Part shown: in pieces, positions 16,380 to 25,109 of the stretch
Numbering within the stretch: position 1 is the stretch's first letter
Layout: every line of letters begins with the position of its first letter
NCBI GenBank assembly: GCA_003023745.1
Contig: PXYV01000029.1
Span: 1 to 41,721 of the forward strand
Direction of reading: 5' to 3'
DNA from: Sulfobacillus acidophilus
GTDB lineage: Bacteria > Bacillota > Sulfobacillia > Sulfobacillales > Sulfobacillaceae
DNA: 41,721 nucleotides
Notes under the pieces: generated by a model
What the model was told of the DNA's origin: nothing
Databases searched by the model: none
Seen by the model: the letters and a program-made list of their open reading frames with translations, nothing else
Program-made: the position numbers and the translations under genes

Positions 16380-17470
16380 GCCGAAAAATCGGTTATGCCG
16401 AATTTCTGCAGTCCATCCTGGTCAAGGCCCGGCAGCCCGGTGCTTTGGGCACCGGGACGCGGGCGATTTCGGGATAACGCGGTCAGCGCAACCCGCAGTG
16501 TTTGAGCAACAAGGCCTCATTGTCCTGCCACACCGGTTGGTCCTGCACCGCGGTGGAGTCGATTTGCTCAGGAGCTTGGCGGTACTGGTCACGACCGACT
16601 TCAACATTCCCCTGTTTTACGCGGTGTTTCCGGGCAATCGGCACGACAGCGTCCAATTCGCCCGGGTGACCGAGGCGCTCGTCGAGCGGTACCAAGCCTT
16701 GCGGACGCACTACGACCTCGTCACGCTGGTCTATGACAAAGGCAACAATTCCCCGGCCAACCAAGCGGCGGTCGATGCGAGTCCCTATGGCTTCGTCGGG
16801 TCGCTGAAAGCGACCCGAGTCCCGGACCTCCTGACGGTGCCGATCGAACAGGATGAAGCCGTGCCGGACTTCGGGGATCTCCAGGCGTATCGCACGACTC
16901 GGACCGTGTTCGGGGCGGAGCGCGCGGCGGCAGCCGGATTCCACGTTCGCGACCGGGTGCACACAACCGTCACGGAGACCCCGTTTGCACTTCACCGTGG
17001 ATCACAATGCGTGCATGCAATGGGGCGAAACCCATTGGGGCAAGACAATCCCTGTTTACGGATCATGCGGATTGGTCCACGGCTCAAATTATTGCCACGT
17101 ACCGCAACGCTTGGCATGTCGAGGACACCTTTCGGGATATGAAACAACCCTCGTGGCTCCATTGGCAACCGCAATATCACTGGACCGACGACAAGATCCG
17201 CGTGCATGCCTTCCTCTGCGTGCTCGCCGTGACCGTCGGCCACCTCTTGCGCCGCGAAGCGGAACAGAAGGGAATCGACCTGAGCTTGCCGCAACTGCTC
17301 CAAGATCTGACGGAGGTCCACGAAGTATTGCTGGCGTATCCCGAAACCAGCGGCACCCGAGACCGACTCACGCTCACCACACGCACCCGTCGTCAACAAA
17401 AACTCCTAGACGTGTTTGGCGTACCGGCTCCCATGAACAAACCCGTTATATATTACACGCGAGACCTCCG
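16380..17470 (+). pseudogene. Transposase pseudogene, IS1634-like (IS4 superfamily)
   Basis: One frame covers about 16490-17000 and carries the transposase core (VTTDFNIPLFYAVFPGNRHD, VYDKGNNSPANQAA, GFVGSLKAT). This matches IS1634-like DDE transposases that contain 'F.GN..D...F' and 'D.GNNS..N'. A second frame covers about 17040-17430 with the C-terminal part (LFTDHADWSTAQIIATYRNA, HVEDTFRDMK, DDKIRVHAFLCVLAVTVGHLL), including the Y-E-type catalytic helix. At least one frameshift separates them, and much of the N-terminal region is missing or scrambled. No functional protein can be made. Confidence 0.75.
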
Positions 17471-17493
17471 AATCCCTTGCGCCGCAAGGGATT
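17471..17493 (+). terminator. Hairpin at the right end of the IS
   Basis: AATCCCTTGC-GCC-GCAAGGGATT is a perfect 10-bp stem with a 3-base loop, followed by TT (TTTT counting the last two stem bases). On the plus strand it resembles a terminator at the end of the transposase region. On the minus strand no T-run follows, so it is a weak terminator candidate for the metabolic block. Confidence 0.5.
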
Positions 17494-17528
17494 TTCCATT
17501 TTGCGACCGGCTAACTAGGAAACTTCCG

Positions 17529-18437
17529 CTAGCGTACGGCATAGCCGAGGTTCGCCAACAAGGCCTTCAACTGGGATAGTTTCGGCTCAGCAAGCGGTTG
17601 AATAGGTGGCAACGGATCATTCACACATGGGCCAATCAAATTTAACGCGGCTTTCATGACACTGAACCAGTGTGGATCCCCGTCACCATAGAGATATCCT
17701 CTAAATTCTAGGCGCATTAGAGGCGCTAGGGTGTTCCATTCTCGACGAGCCAAAGCTAGATCGCTATTACGGATGGCATCGTATAAACGGTGCGCTGCTT
17801 TTGGAACAATACTCGGAATCCCAGAAATCCAGCCCGTCGCACCAAGGCATAATGCATCAAAGGCCACAACATCAATTCCTGCATAGACAGTGCATGCGTT
17901 ACCAGTCGCCATTAGTAATTCACCAATCCGGTCTGATTCGGCATTGGACATTTTGACACCGGCAATGGCGTTTTCCTCAAACAGAGTCGTTAAGTGTTCC
18001 GTCTTTAAGTCGACGTGCGTATTGGCCATATTATGGTATAAGACAATAGGGATTGTAACGGCATCCGCGATAGCTCGATAATGATCCATAACTTGAGGTA
18101 CTGAAGGTGACATGTAATACGGTGGGGTAATTAGCAACGCATCCGCCCCGGCGCGCTCCGCATGTATAGATAGCTCAATGGTCGCTTGAGTACTGTAGTG
18201 ATGCGTTCCGGCGATGATTGGTCGACGCCCGGCATTTATTTCAATGACGTGCTCAAGCACCTGTTTTCGGGTGTTGATGTCTAATGCTGCAAACTCACCT
18301 GAACTTCCTAGCGGCGAGAGCCCGTCTACACCTTCCTCCAACAGCCAGTTGATGTGGTCCGTGAGCAAGTTATAGGCTACGTCACCATTTGGAAAAAATG
18401 GCGTTACACTTGAAGCGATAATACCATCAGGTAACAT
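17529..18437 (-). CDS. DapA-family lyase/aldolase (302 aa)
   Basis: TIM-barrel class I aldolase of the dihydrodipicolinate synthase/N-acetylneuraminate lyase family, at normal length. The Schiff-base lysine is in AGVKMSN (about residue 161) and the catalytic tyrosine in IVLYHNMAN. The GTTGE motif of true DapA is GSSGE here, and the Arg that binds the substrate carboxylate in DapA (about six residues after the Tyr) is not conserved. A role in lysine synthesis is therefore unlikely, and a 2-keto-3-deoxy sugar acid aldolase or dehydratase role is more probable. Start ATG 18437 follows GAGGAGG. It is the last gene of the minus-strand block, ending 21 bases from an IS end. The exact substrate is unknown. 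Confidence 0.85.
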   Translation of the reverse strand: MLPDGIIASSVTPFFPNGDVAYNLLTDHINWLLEEGVDGLSPLGSSGEFAALDINTRKQVLEHVIEINAGRRPIIAGTHHYSTQATIELSIHAERAGADALLITPPYYMSPSVPQVMDHYRAIADAVTIPIVLYHNMANTHVDLKTEHLTTLFEENAIAGVKMSNAESDRIGELLMATGNACTVYAGIDVVAFDALCLGATGWISGIPSIVPKAAHRLYDAIRNSDLALARREWNTLAPLMRLEFRGYLYGDGDPHWFSVMKAALNLIGPCVNDPLPPIQPLAEPKLSQLKALLANLGYAVR

Positions 18438-18481
18438 AAATCTACCTCCTCGTGATAGAAACTCTGCGGATTCGGCAAATG

Positions 18482-19363
18482 CTAAATGCCGCCAGGTGTC
18501 AAGCTTCGAACAAATACGTTCCTAAGAGTCCCGATCCCCTCGATAGTCGCTTCCGTGCAATCCCCATCGGCGATCCATCTCCGCTCCGATTCCGGTTGAC
18601 CTAAAATCACCCCCTCCGGAGTACCGGTTAAAATCAGATCTCCTGGTTCTAAAGTCCACAACGAACTCAAATATGCCACAATTTGCCCACACGAAAAGAT
18701 CATGTCGGATGTCCGAGAATTCTGGCACAAGATGCCGTTTCGTCGCAACTGAATACTTAAGTCGTCTGGATTGGAAATCTCATCCGATGTAACGACAAAA
18801 GGTCCCGTGGGGCAAAATCTGTCAAGAGATTTCCCGATTAACCATTGGCTCGTAGCATTCTGTAAATCTCGTGCGGAGATATCATTCGCAACCGTATACC
18901 CAAACACATAGTCGCGTGCGTGTTCCGGATCCACATCGTGGCATGTTCTTCCTACCACCATAGCCAGCTCTACTTCATAGTCGACACATTGTGTTCGACG
19001 TGGCAAGGGAATTTCGTCGTCACACGCTGCCAGCGTCTGAGCAAACTTTCCAAAAATAACGGGCAGTGTGGGAATTGGAGTATGTGTTTCTTCGGCATGC
19101 CGACGATAATTTAATCCCACGCACAGAATCTTATGAGGGCGCTCCACAACGGATCTAAAACAAAATGCGTCCGAGGGTACCGTCACACCGGACCTCAGGA
19201 CATCGTCCACAAGAGCGTTTACTTCGGAAGCATCCATCTCCAACAAATGTTCAATGGCCGTTACCGACTTACCTCGAATTTCCGCTGGTAGTCGTCGAAT
19301 TTCTCCGCCACTTGACACCGCGACGTAATTCCGCCCTTCTACACGTATGTTTGCAAATCGCAC
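18482..19363 (-). CDS. Fumarylacetoacetate hydrolase-family protein (293 aa)
   Basis: The C-terminal two thirds carry the FAH fold: KILCVGLNYRRHAEE, the metal-binding acidic cluster DYEVELAMVVG (about residues 125-135), GYTVANDISARDLQ, GPFVVTSDEI and LILTGTPEGV near the end. Members cleave or decarboxylate 2,4-diketo acids and related compounds using Mg2+ or Mn2+. Known roles near SDR dehydrogenases include hydrolysis of 2,4-diketo-3-deoxy sugar acids to pyruvate plus a hydroxyacid, as in L-rhamnose and L-fucose oxidation. That would fit the dehydrogenases upstream, but is inference. GTG 19363 follows AAAGGGGAG. Homoprotocatechuate-type isomerase/decarboxylase is an alternative. Confidence 0.87.
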   Translation of the reverse strand: MRFANIRVEGRNYVAVSSGGEIRRLPAEIRGKSVTAIEHLLEMDASEVNALVDDVLRSGVTVPSDAFCFRSVVERPHKILCVGLNYRRHAEETHTPIPTLPVIFGKFAQTLAACDDEIPLPRRTQCVDYEVELAMVVGRTCHDVDPEHARDYVFGYTVANDISARDLQNATSQWLIGKSLDRFCPTGPFVVTSDEISNPDDLSIQLRRNGILCQNSRTSDMIFSCGQIVAYLSSLWTLEPGDLILTGTPEGVILGQPESERRWIADGDCTEATIEGIGTLRNVFVRSLTPGGI

Positions 19364-19397
19364 ATCGCACTCCCCTTTATGGTTCGAACTGATACAC

Positions 19398-20474
19398 TTA
19401 GTCCTCGTGCCAATACTGCTGAATCATCGACCACGATTTGTCTAATCCTCGGCGAACAGCCAACTGACCCAATTCCTCAAATACCGGCTTGGCCACGGGA
19501 ATACCATTCGCAACATTGTCTTCATAGCTGTTCCATTCACGCTCGCCGGGCACCCACACCCGATATCCCGAGACCGCAGGTAGCATGTGCAAGTCATCAA
19601 CCATTTGTTGCACTGCACCCAAGAACTCATTACGGGGCATCACACGAGAGATATCAACACAGGCCACCATGTGAGCGTGGCCGTGCGTTGGCAAAATCAA
19701 ACTATGACCCATACCCGAAATGATCCCCGTAGCGACATCGACCATCACCGCAAGCCCATATCCCTTGTGACTACTGTGAACTGGAAAACTGCCCAATGGT
19801 AATAATGACCCACCTTGAAAATAGTCGTTCGGGCTCGTGGAATCGTTACCTTCCTTATCAATAATCCACCCCGTTGGAACCGATTGGTTGTTCCTGCGGG
19901 CGCGCTCAATTTTTCCGGCCGCAACGGCACTGGTCGCCATATCCAACAGCAAAACCCGTGAAGGTTGATAAGGAACACCCACCGAAATCGGGTTCGTGCC
20001 AAGTGCGGCGGTTAGGCCGTATGTCGGAGCTACCGATGGACGGGTACTAGTGAGCGCGAGAGTTAAAAACCCTTCCAGCGCTGCGCGCCGCGCAAACACA
20101 GCTAACGCCCCAGCGTGATAACTGCGGCGTACCCAGGCAATGCCTACCCCAGTTTCCATGCACCGCTCCATAGCGTGGGTTAGTGCGATGTTCACCGCGA
20201 CCAAACCCATTCCGTCGTCTCCATCCACCATCGCCAGAACAGGCCCAAGATCCTTCACCGTAATGTTCGGCTTTGCGTTCACCAGGCCCGATTCAATTCC
20301 CGGAACATAAGAGGGATGGTTAGCTAAATGCGCCACCCCGTGAGTATCAAGTCCTAGCAGATCGGCATCGACCAACGCATCCGCAGCTACCGAAGCATCC
20401 CCTGAGCTCATACCGTACGAACGCAAGATGTCAACGATAAACTGGTGCAATACGAGAGCTGGAATCCTCACCAT
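19398..20474 (-). CDS. LDH2/malate dehydrogenase-family oxidoreductase (358 aa)
   Basis: NAD(P)-dependent 2-hydroxyacid (or cyclic imine) dehydrogenase of the malate/L-sulfolactate/ureidoglycolate family, which lacks a Rossmann fold. Family landmarks are LLGLDTHGVAHL with the active-site His, SYHAGALAVFARRA, LGTNPISVGVP, LLLDMATSAVAAGKI and SSHKGYGLAVMVD. Start ATG 20474 is chosen for AAAGG upstream; the frame opens further up but would overlap the preceding gene. The family includes L-lactate, malate, 2,3-diketogulonate and delta-1-pyrroline-2-carboxylate reductases, so the substrate cannot be named. Neighbouring FAH and DapA-family genes suggest a sugar-acid or diketo-acid intermediate. Confidence 0.87.
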   Translation of the reverse strand: MVRIPALVLHQFIVDILRSYGMSSGDASVAADALVDADLLGLDTHGVAHLANHPSYVPGIESGLVNAKPNITVKDLGPVLAMVDGDDGMGLVAVNIALTHAMERCMETGVGIAWVRRSYHAGALAVFARRAALEGFLTLALTSTRPSVAPTYGLTAALGTNPISVGVPYQPSRVLLLDMATSAVAAGKIERARRNNQSVPTGWIIDKEGNDSTSPNDYFQGGSLLPLGSFPVHSSHKGYGLAVMVDVATGIISGMGHSLILPTHGHAHMVACVDISRVMPRNEFLGAVQQMVDDLHMLPAVSGYRVWVPGEREWNSYEDNVANGIPVAKPVFEELGQLAVRRGLDKSWSMIQQYWHED

Positions 20475-20499
20475 CTCACCATCCCTTTCACGCATAGAG

Positions 20500-21252
20500 C
20501 TATAGCTCGCTGAGCAGTCCTCCATCTACCCGCAGCGCCGTGCCATTCACAAATTGCGACTCATTAGTACAAAGGAAATAAATAACATTCGCGATTTGCG
20601 TGGGGCTGGCCATCAAGTGGGGATCGATGCCGGGATCCGGTGCGTGGTTTTTCATAATGGCATCCCGATGTTGGTCACTCATGGGCGTATCCACACTACC
20701 TACGAGCAAACAATTTGCGCGAACGTGACAGGAACGATAGTCTACGGCCGTTGCGCGCGTTAAACCAATCAATGCGGCCTTCGTGCTGGCATAAGCTGCC
20801 ATCCCAAAAGTGGTGGACATGGCGTGGACGGAGGAAATATTGACAATGCACCCACCATGGGCTTTTAACGCAGGCAGTAGCGCCCGAGTCATGAGAAATG
20901 GCCCCGTTAAGTTGGTAGCCACAACACGATTCCAATCCACCAGTGAGATGTCCTCAAGGCGTGTCGCAAATAGGCCAATGCCTGCCGAATTGACCAAGGC
21001 CACAATGTTTAAGTGATGTAATTCAATGCGCTGAGCCCACTCAGCTACTTGCAACTCTTCGGACACATCAAGTTCATAGATTTCTACATCTCGGAGGTTT
21101 TCCCGTTGAAGAGATTCGATTTGCCGATCGACCGCGATGACTCGCCACCCAGCCTCGGTAAACCGCATGACCGTCCTACGACCGATCCCGGAAGCTGCCC
21201 CCGTGATGACGACAACAGGCGACAAATGCTCTCCCCCGTGTTCTTTAGCCAA
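20500..21252 (-). CDS. SDR-family dehydrogenase (250 aa)
   Basis: Classical short-chain dehydrogenase of usual length. It shows the nucleotide-binding TGAASGIG (about residues 17-24), Asp at the end of the second strand (VIAVDRQ; points to NAD rather than NADP), VNSAG, the catalytic Ser (VNISSVHA), YxxxK (YASTKAA) and the C-terminal RVDGGLL. TTG 21252 follows GGAGG at good distance. The compact ELDVSEELQVAEWA region is like 2-keto-3-deoxy-sugar-acid and sugar dehydrogenases. It sits 25 bases upstream of the LDH2-family gene and downstream of a second SDR, suggesting consecutive oxidation steps. Confidence 0.88.
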   Translation of the reverse strand: MAKEHGGEHLSPVVVITGAASGIGRRTVMRFTEAGWRVIAVDRQIESLQRENLRDVEIYELDVSEELQVAEWAQRIELHHLNIVALVNSAGIGLFATRLEDISLVDWNRVVATNLTGPFLMTRALLPALKAHGGCIVNISSVHAMSTTFGMAAYASTKAALIGLTRATAVDYRSCHVRANCLLVGSVDTPMSDQHRDAIMKNHAPDPGIDPHLMASPTQIANVIYFLCTNESQFVNGTALRVDGGLLSEL

Positions 21253-21274
21253 TCTGTGACCTCCTCAACTTTTT

Positions 21275-22105
21275 CTAACCTGATTTTTGCTCAAGCGACT
21301 CTATTCGCCGATCCATACGAACGTACGGCCTAGATGGTATGGGTTCTGCTCCGCCATACGCCGTATACCCACCATCAACGGGCAACGCGACACCCGTGAT
21401 ATACGAAGCCTCATCTGAAGCCAGAAATACTGCCGCCGACGCCACATCAGCAGGTGATCCCAACCTTCCCATAGGAATGCGGCGCCGCATATTATCAAGA
21501 TTCAAAACGGACGAATCATCGAGATTCTCGAATCCCTCTGTCAGAATATAGCCCGGTACAATAGCATTGACTCGAACCCCGTCTAAAGCCCATTCGCTCG
21601 CCAGCGTTCGCGTTAGATTAATTACCCCGGCCTTTGCCGCAGAATAAGCCGCTCGATACGAGAAACCTTCAGTTCCAATAATCGAGGCCGTGTTGAGAAT
21701 GCATCCAGCTTTGTTCGGCAACATCACATTAGCCGCTGCCCGACATCCAAAAAACGTACCACGCAGATCAGTATCAATCACGAGATTCCAATCATCGTCA
21801 CTGTGATCAGTCGCGGCCTTGACAATAGCCAACCCCGCATTATTAAACATAATGTCAAGGCGACCAAACCGGGCCAGCGCACTTTCAATCGCTCTGTCGA
21901 CATCGTCCGCGACTCTGACGTCCGCTGGCACGGCCACCGCGCGTCCACCATTCGCAACGATTTGGTCGGCAAGGATTTCCGATTGTTCTTCTTTCAAATC
22001 CACAATAGCAATACTGGCCCCCTCACGAGCCATCGCGAAAGCGGTTGCCGACCCAATGGCACCTGCGCCTCCCGTAATAATAGCCACACGATTTTCTAAT
22101 CGCAT
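21275..22105 (-). CDS. SDR-family oxidoreductase (276 aa)
   Basis: Second classical SDR. TGGAGAIG binds the cofactor, Asp in IAIVDLKEE favours NAD, NNAGLA follows the fourth strand, and the catalytic set is Ser in NTASIIGTEG, Tyr and Lys in YSAAKAG. PVDGGYTAYGG lies near the end, followed by a tail of about 25 residues rich in Arg that is longer than usual. ATG 22105 is preferred over GTG 22117 because AAGGAGTGAGG has proper spacing to it. It resembles sugar or cyclohexanol-type dehydrogenases. Substrate unknown; probably an oxidation step of the block's catabolic route. Confidence 0.88.
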   Translation of the reverse strand: MRLENRVAIITGGAGAIGSATAFAMAREGASIAIVDLKEEQSEILADQIVANGGRAVAVPADVRVADDVDRAIESALARFGRLDIMFNNAGLAIVKAATDHSDDDWNLVIDTDLRGTFFGCRAAANVMLPNKAGCILNTASIIGTEGFSYRAAYSAAKAGVINLTRTLASEWALDGVRVNAIVPGYILTEGFENLDDSSVLNLDNMRRRIPMGRLGSPADVASAAVFLASDEASYITGVALPVDGGYTAYGGAEPIPSRPYVRMDRRIESLEQKSG

Positions 22106-22128
22106 TTGGAACCTCACTCCTTACCGTG

Positions 22129-23097
22129 TTAAGAATTTTGAGATTTCACCTCGGGATTGACCAATGACGGAACAGGAATGCCATCCAAATAGTCGAGAAT
22201 CCGTCGCATCATCAACGTCCGCTGACGAACTATTGAGGACTCCGAGTACCACGCCACATGATTTGTCACGATCAGATTAGGTGCAGACAACAAAGAACTG
22301 CTCAGTGGCAACGGTTCTGTTTCCATGACATCAAGTCCCGCTCCAGACAGACGCCCGTCCTTCAACGCCACACTCAGATCATCGTCAACGATGATCCCGC
22401 CGCGCGATACATTAACCAAAATGCTACCGCGCCGCATCACATCAAAAGTCCGCGCCGAGAACAGGCCCCGCGTTACCGAACTTAATGGGGCATGAATGGT
22501 CAGCCAATCCGATCGGCTTAACAACTCATCAAAGGTGACCAATCTCACGTAATTGAGAGGAGAATCAGTGCGATTCGCATCGTACGCCAAAATTTCCTTG
22601 ACGAGTGGTCGCAAAAACTGCGCCACCTTCGCACCAATGTTTCCAAGTCCCACAATGCCTAGCGTCGTGTCTGAATACGCACGAATCGGTCGAAGCACTT
22701 CCCAATCGCTCCACCGACCTGACCGCACCAAATCATCAGCCATAAACAGTTTGCGAGACAATGCCAAAAGTAGGCTCACCGCATGGGAGGCCACTTCTTC
22801 CGCACAATAGTCTGGCAAATTAATCACCGCTATCCCGCGTTGGGTGGCAGCGTCGACATCTATCGTATCCAATCCGACGCCGAGACGACCAATAACCCGA
22901 CACCTCCGTAACGCCTGAATCACTCCCGCGTTTAACGGCTGTAATCCAACAACCACAATATCCGCATCAGCAATTGACTCTGCCACTTCCGAATCGGTCT
23001 TGCACACACACGTTCGAAAGCCGATCCCGCGTTCGGTCAAGATGGATTGTTCCAACTGATAGTCTGGATAGTTTACATTAATCATCACCAAATCCAT
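22129..23097 (-). CDS. D-2-hydroxyacid dehydrogenase (322 aa)
   Basis: NAD-dependent D-isomer 2-hydroxyacid dehydrogenase. The first domain holds RLGVGLDTIDVDAA. The cofactor domain has GIVGLGNIG (about residues 147-155) with Asp in LAYDANR at the next strand, pointing to NAD. The catalytic triad is present: Arg in NVSRGGII, Glu in MDVMETEP-like GLDVMETEPLP and His in VTNHVAWYS. ATG 23097 follows GAGGAGAGG. It interconverts a 2-oxoacid and its D-hydroxyacid (phosphoglycerate-, glyoxylate- or hydroxypyruvate-type). Position between the 2-oxoacid dehydrogenase and the SDR genes suggests a hydroxyacid intermediate that feeds the E1 enzyme. Confidence 0.88.
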   Translation of the reverse strand: MDLVMINVNYPDYQLEQSILTERGIGFRTCVCKTDSEVAESIADADIVVVGLQPLNAGVIQALRRCRVIGRLGVGLDTIDVDAATQRGIAVINLPDYCAEEVASHAVSLLLALSRKLFMADDLVRSGRWSDWEVLRPIRAYSDTTLGIVGLGNIGAKVAQFLRPLVKEILAYDANRTDSPLNYVRLVTFDELLSRSDWLTIHAPLSSVTRGLFSARTFDVMRRGSILVNVSRGGIIVDDDLSVALKDGRLSGAGLDVMETEPLPLSSSLLSAPNLIVTNHVAWYSESSIVRQRTLMMRRILDYLDGIPVPSLVNPEVKSQNS

Positions 23098-23148
23098 GTA
23101 CGCCTCTCCTCAAGTTACTGATGGTTACGCACCAGAGCGGACCACCTA

Positions 23149-24120
23149 TCAACAAATAGATTTAACAGCCTGTACAATGTCAGAAACGTTGGGAATAACG
23201 GCCTCTTGGAGGATCGATGCAACCGGAACCGGTGTGTGTCGAGCTCCAACACGGACCACGGGAGCATCTAAATAATCAAATGCTTGCTCCTGAATAATGC
23301 TCGTCAATTCGCCGCCAAACCCGCCAAAGGTCGGCGCCTGGTGTACGACCACCGCTCGAGACGTGCGTTTTACAGATGTCACTACCGTCTGGACATCCAA
23401 CGGCGACAATGTGCGCAAATCAATCACGTCGGCGCTAATGCCCTCTATTGCCAACGAGTCGGCAGCTTGCAATGCATAAGAAGTCATAATGCCATACGCT
23501 ATAATGGTGACATCGTCTCCCGCCCGTCGAACCGCTGCCTGGCCGAGGGGAATGACGACATCTTCGTCCGGTACCTCCCCCTTGATCGCACTCAACATCT
23601 TGTGCATAAAAAACAAGACCGGGTCATCCTGCCTCAAGACGGTTTTTAATAGTCCTGTCACATCAGCTGGAGTCGAAGGTACGACGACCCTTAATCCTGG
23701 CGTACTCGCAATCCACCCTTCCAATGATTGCGAATGTTGCGGACCCGCCCCATGTGCAGCTCCATCCGATGCCCGAATAACCAATGGTACTCGCAATCGT
23801 CCATCTGACATGTAAGACCACTTTGCGACTTGGTTAATTAACTCATCCATGGCTCCTAGCATAAAATCCTGGAAGTTGAGATCGACGATTGGCCTAAGCC
23901 CCAGCAGGGCAGCCCCCATTCCAAGCGACACGAGCCCCGCCTCCGAAATAGGGGTATCAATCACGCGTGTCGGACCAAACTGTTCACCGAGTCCCGCTAC
24001 TTGGCCAAAATGACCACCTCGCATCAAAATATCAGTGCCTAGAACTACAATATTGGGATCTCGGGCCATCTCCTCCGATAACCCTTTAGCAAATGCACGG
24101 CCAAAACTCAGTTCTGCCAT
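23149..24120 (-). CDS. 2-oxoacid dehydrogenase E1 component, beta subunit (323 aa)
   Basis: Partner of the E1-alpha gene immediately upstream, which it overlaps by 13 bases (ATG 24120 after AAGGAGG). It shows the beta-subunit landmarks: a transketolase pyrimidine-binding domain (about residues 4-175, DTPISEAGLVSLGMGAALLG, with the Glu that activates thiamine diphosphate, FQDFMLGAMDELINQVAKW, GAAHGAGPQHSQSLE), then a C-terminal domain (about 195-320) with VIDLRTLSPLD. Length and sequence suit acetoin or pyruvate dehydrogenase E1-beta. With E1-alpha it decarboxylates a 2-oxoacid or acetoin and transfers the acyl unit to E2 lipoate. Confidence 0.93.
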   Translation of the reverse strand: MAELSFGRAFAKGLSEEMARDPNIVVLGTDILMRGGHFGQVAGLGEQFGPTRVIDTPISEAGLVSLGMGAALLGLRPIVDLNFQDFMLGAMDELINQVAKWSYMSDGRLRVPLVIRASDGAAHGAGPQHSQSLEGWIASTPGLRVVVPSTPADVTGLLKTVLRQDDPVLFFMHKMLSAIKGEVPDEDVVIPLGQAAVRRAGDDVTIIAYGIMTSYALQAADSLAIEGISADVIDLRTLSPLDVQTVVTSVKRTSRAVVVHQAPTFGGFGGELTSIIQEQAFDYLDAPVVRVGARHTPVPVASILQEAVIPNVSDIVQAVKSIC

Positions 24121-25097
24121 CCTGTGCCTCCTTGGGAGTAGACATATTGCAGGGCAACGCCTAACTCTGGGTCGGGACTTTCTAGCGCGAATCTTCGCGC
24201 GGCATCAACTTCTCGCTGCATCGATTCTCTTAATGCAGTGATGGTATTCCCATCAAGCCACTCATTAGCCATTGCCATCTGGGTGAGATACTCAATGGGA
24301 TCTCTTTCACGCCAATCAGCAATCTCGTCTTTCGTACGGTAGGTTTGTGGATCGCCCACATCATGCCCGCGATATCGATAAGTCTGCGCTTCAATAAGCG
24401 TCGGCCCCTCTCCGTTAACGGCACGAGTACGGGCCTGCGTGACTGCTTCCCATACTGCGAGAGGATCCATCCCATCCACCGTTATCCCCGGGAATCCATA
24501 ACCCTCGGCCCGATGAGAGAGATCGCCACCAGCAGTCGATTGACGCACATGAGTCTCTACCGCATATTGGTTGTTTTCACACACATAAATGACCGGAAGA
24601 TTCCACAACCCCGCAAGATTTAAGCTCTCGTTGAACAACCCCTTGTTGCCAGCTCCATCTCCGAAAAACCCTACAACCACCTGGTCCGAACGTTGCCAAT
24701 ACTTCACGGCAAACGCCGCGCCGGTAGCAATTCCAATGGATGCGGCAACGATGCCGTTCAATCCCAGAATGCCATGGTCCGGATCGATAAGGTGCATACT
24801 TCCGCTCTTGCCTCGTGAGAGACCGGTGGCCTTGCCCATCAACTCCGCCATCATGATGCGGGGGTCCATGCCACGCGCAAGACAAATGTGATGTCCACGA
24901 TGACCACCCGTGACATAATCTTGTGATTGAAGCGCATGATGAACCCCCACGGCCACCGCCTCTTGCCCAATCGACAAATGCACTCCGCCCTGCACCATTC
25001 CCTGAAGAGCATCCTGTTCCACGCTTTCTTCGAACAACCGAATAAATAACATTTGTTGAAGCATAGATTCCACAACATGCCGTCGGTCATAGTCCAT
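24108..25097 (-). CDS. Thiamine diphosphate-dependent dehydrogenase E1, alpha subunit (329 aa)
   Basis: Alpha subunit of an alpha2beta2 E1. The diphosphate and Mg2+ site is clear: GFFGDGAGNKGLFNESLNLA ending in NNQYA (about residues 143-179, the GDG-X26-NN motif). HRGHHICLARG, MGKATGLSRGKSGSMHL and YRYRGHDVGDPQTYR (the phosphorylation-loop region in relatives) are typical of acetoin/pyruvate dehydrogenase alpha chains. ATG 25097 follows AAGGAGG. It is preceded after 12 bases by the E2 gene. Substrate could be pyruvate, acetoin or a sugar-derived 2-oxoacid; the sequence alone does not decide. Confidence 0.93.
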   Translation of the reverse strand: MDYDRRHVVESMLQQMLFIRLFEESVEQDALQGMVQGGVHLSIGQEAVAVGVHHALQSQDYVTGGHRGHHICLARGMDPRIMMAELMGKATGLSRGKSGSMHLIDPDHGILGLNGIVAASIGIATGAAFAVKYWQRSDQVVVGFFGDGAGNKGLFNESLNLAGLWNLPVIYVCENNQYAVETHVRQSTAGGDLSHRAEGYGFPGITVDGMDPLAVWEAVTQARTRAVNGEGPTLIEAQTYRYRGHDVGDPQTYRTKDEIADWRERDPIEYLTQMAMANEWLDGNTITALRESMQREVDAARRFALESPDPELGVALQYVYSQGGTGWQN

Positions 25098-25109
25098 GGT
25101 CTAGCCTCC

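Larger units (their letters stand above)
16352..17507 (+). mobile_element. Decayed IS1634/IS4-type insertion sequence with terminal inverted repeats
   Basis: The left end GTCGCAAAAATG (16352-16363) and right end CATTTTGCGAC (17497-17507) are inverted repeats differing by one A. They bracket a transposase pseudogene. At about 1.16 kb the element is shorter than typical relatives, so internal or N-terminal coding DNA has been lost. I saw no convincing target-site duplication. The right end lies only 21 bases from the stop of the aldolase gene. Confidence 0.65.

Noticed and set aside
17529..18437. Assignment of the DapA-family gene to lysine synthesis together with the DapB-like gene
   Set aside because: The two genes are 19 kb apart on opposite strands, and each lacks residues needed for the lysine-pathway reaction.
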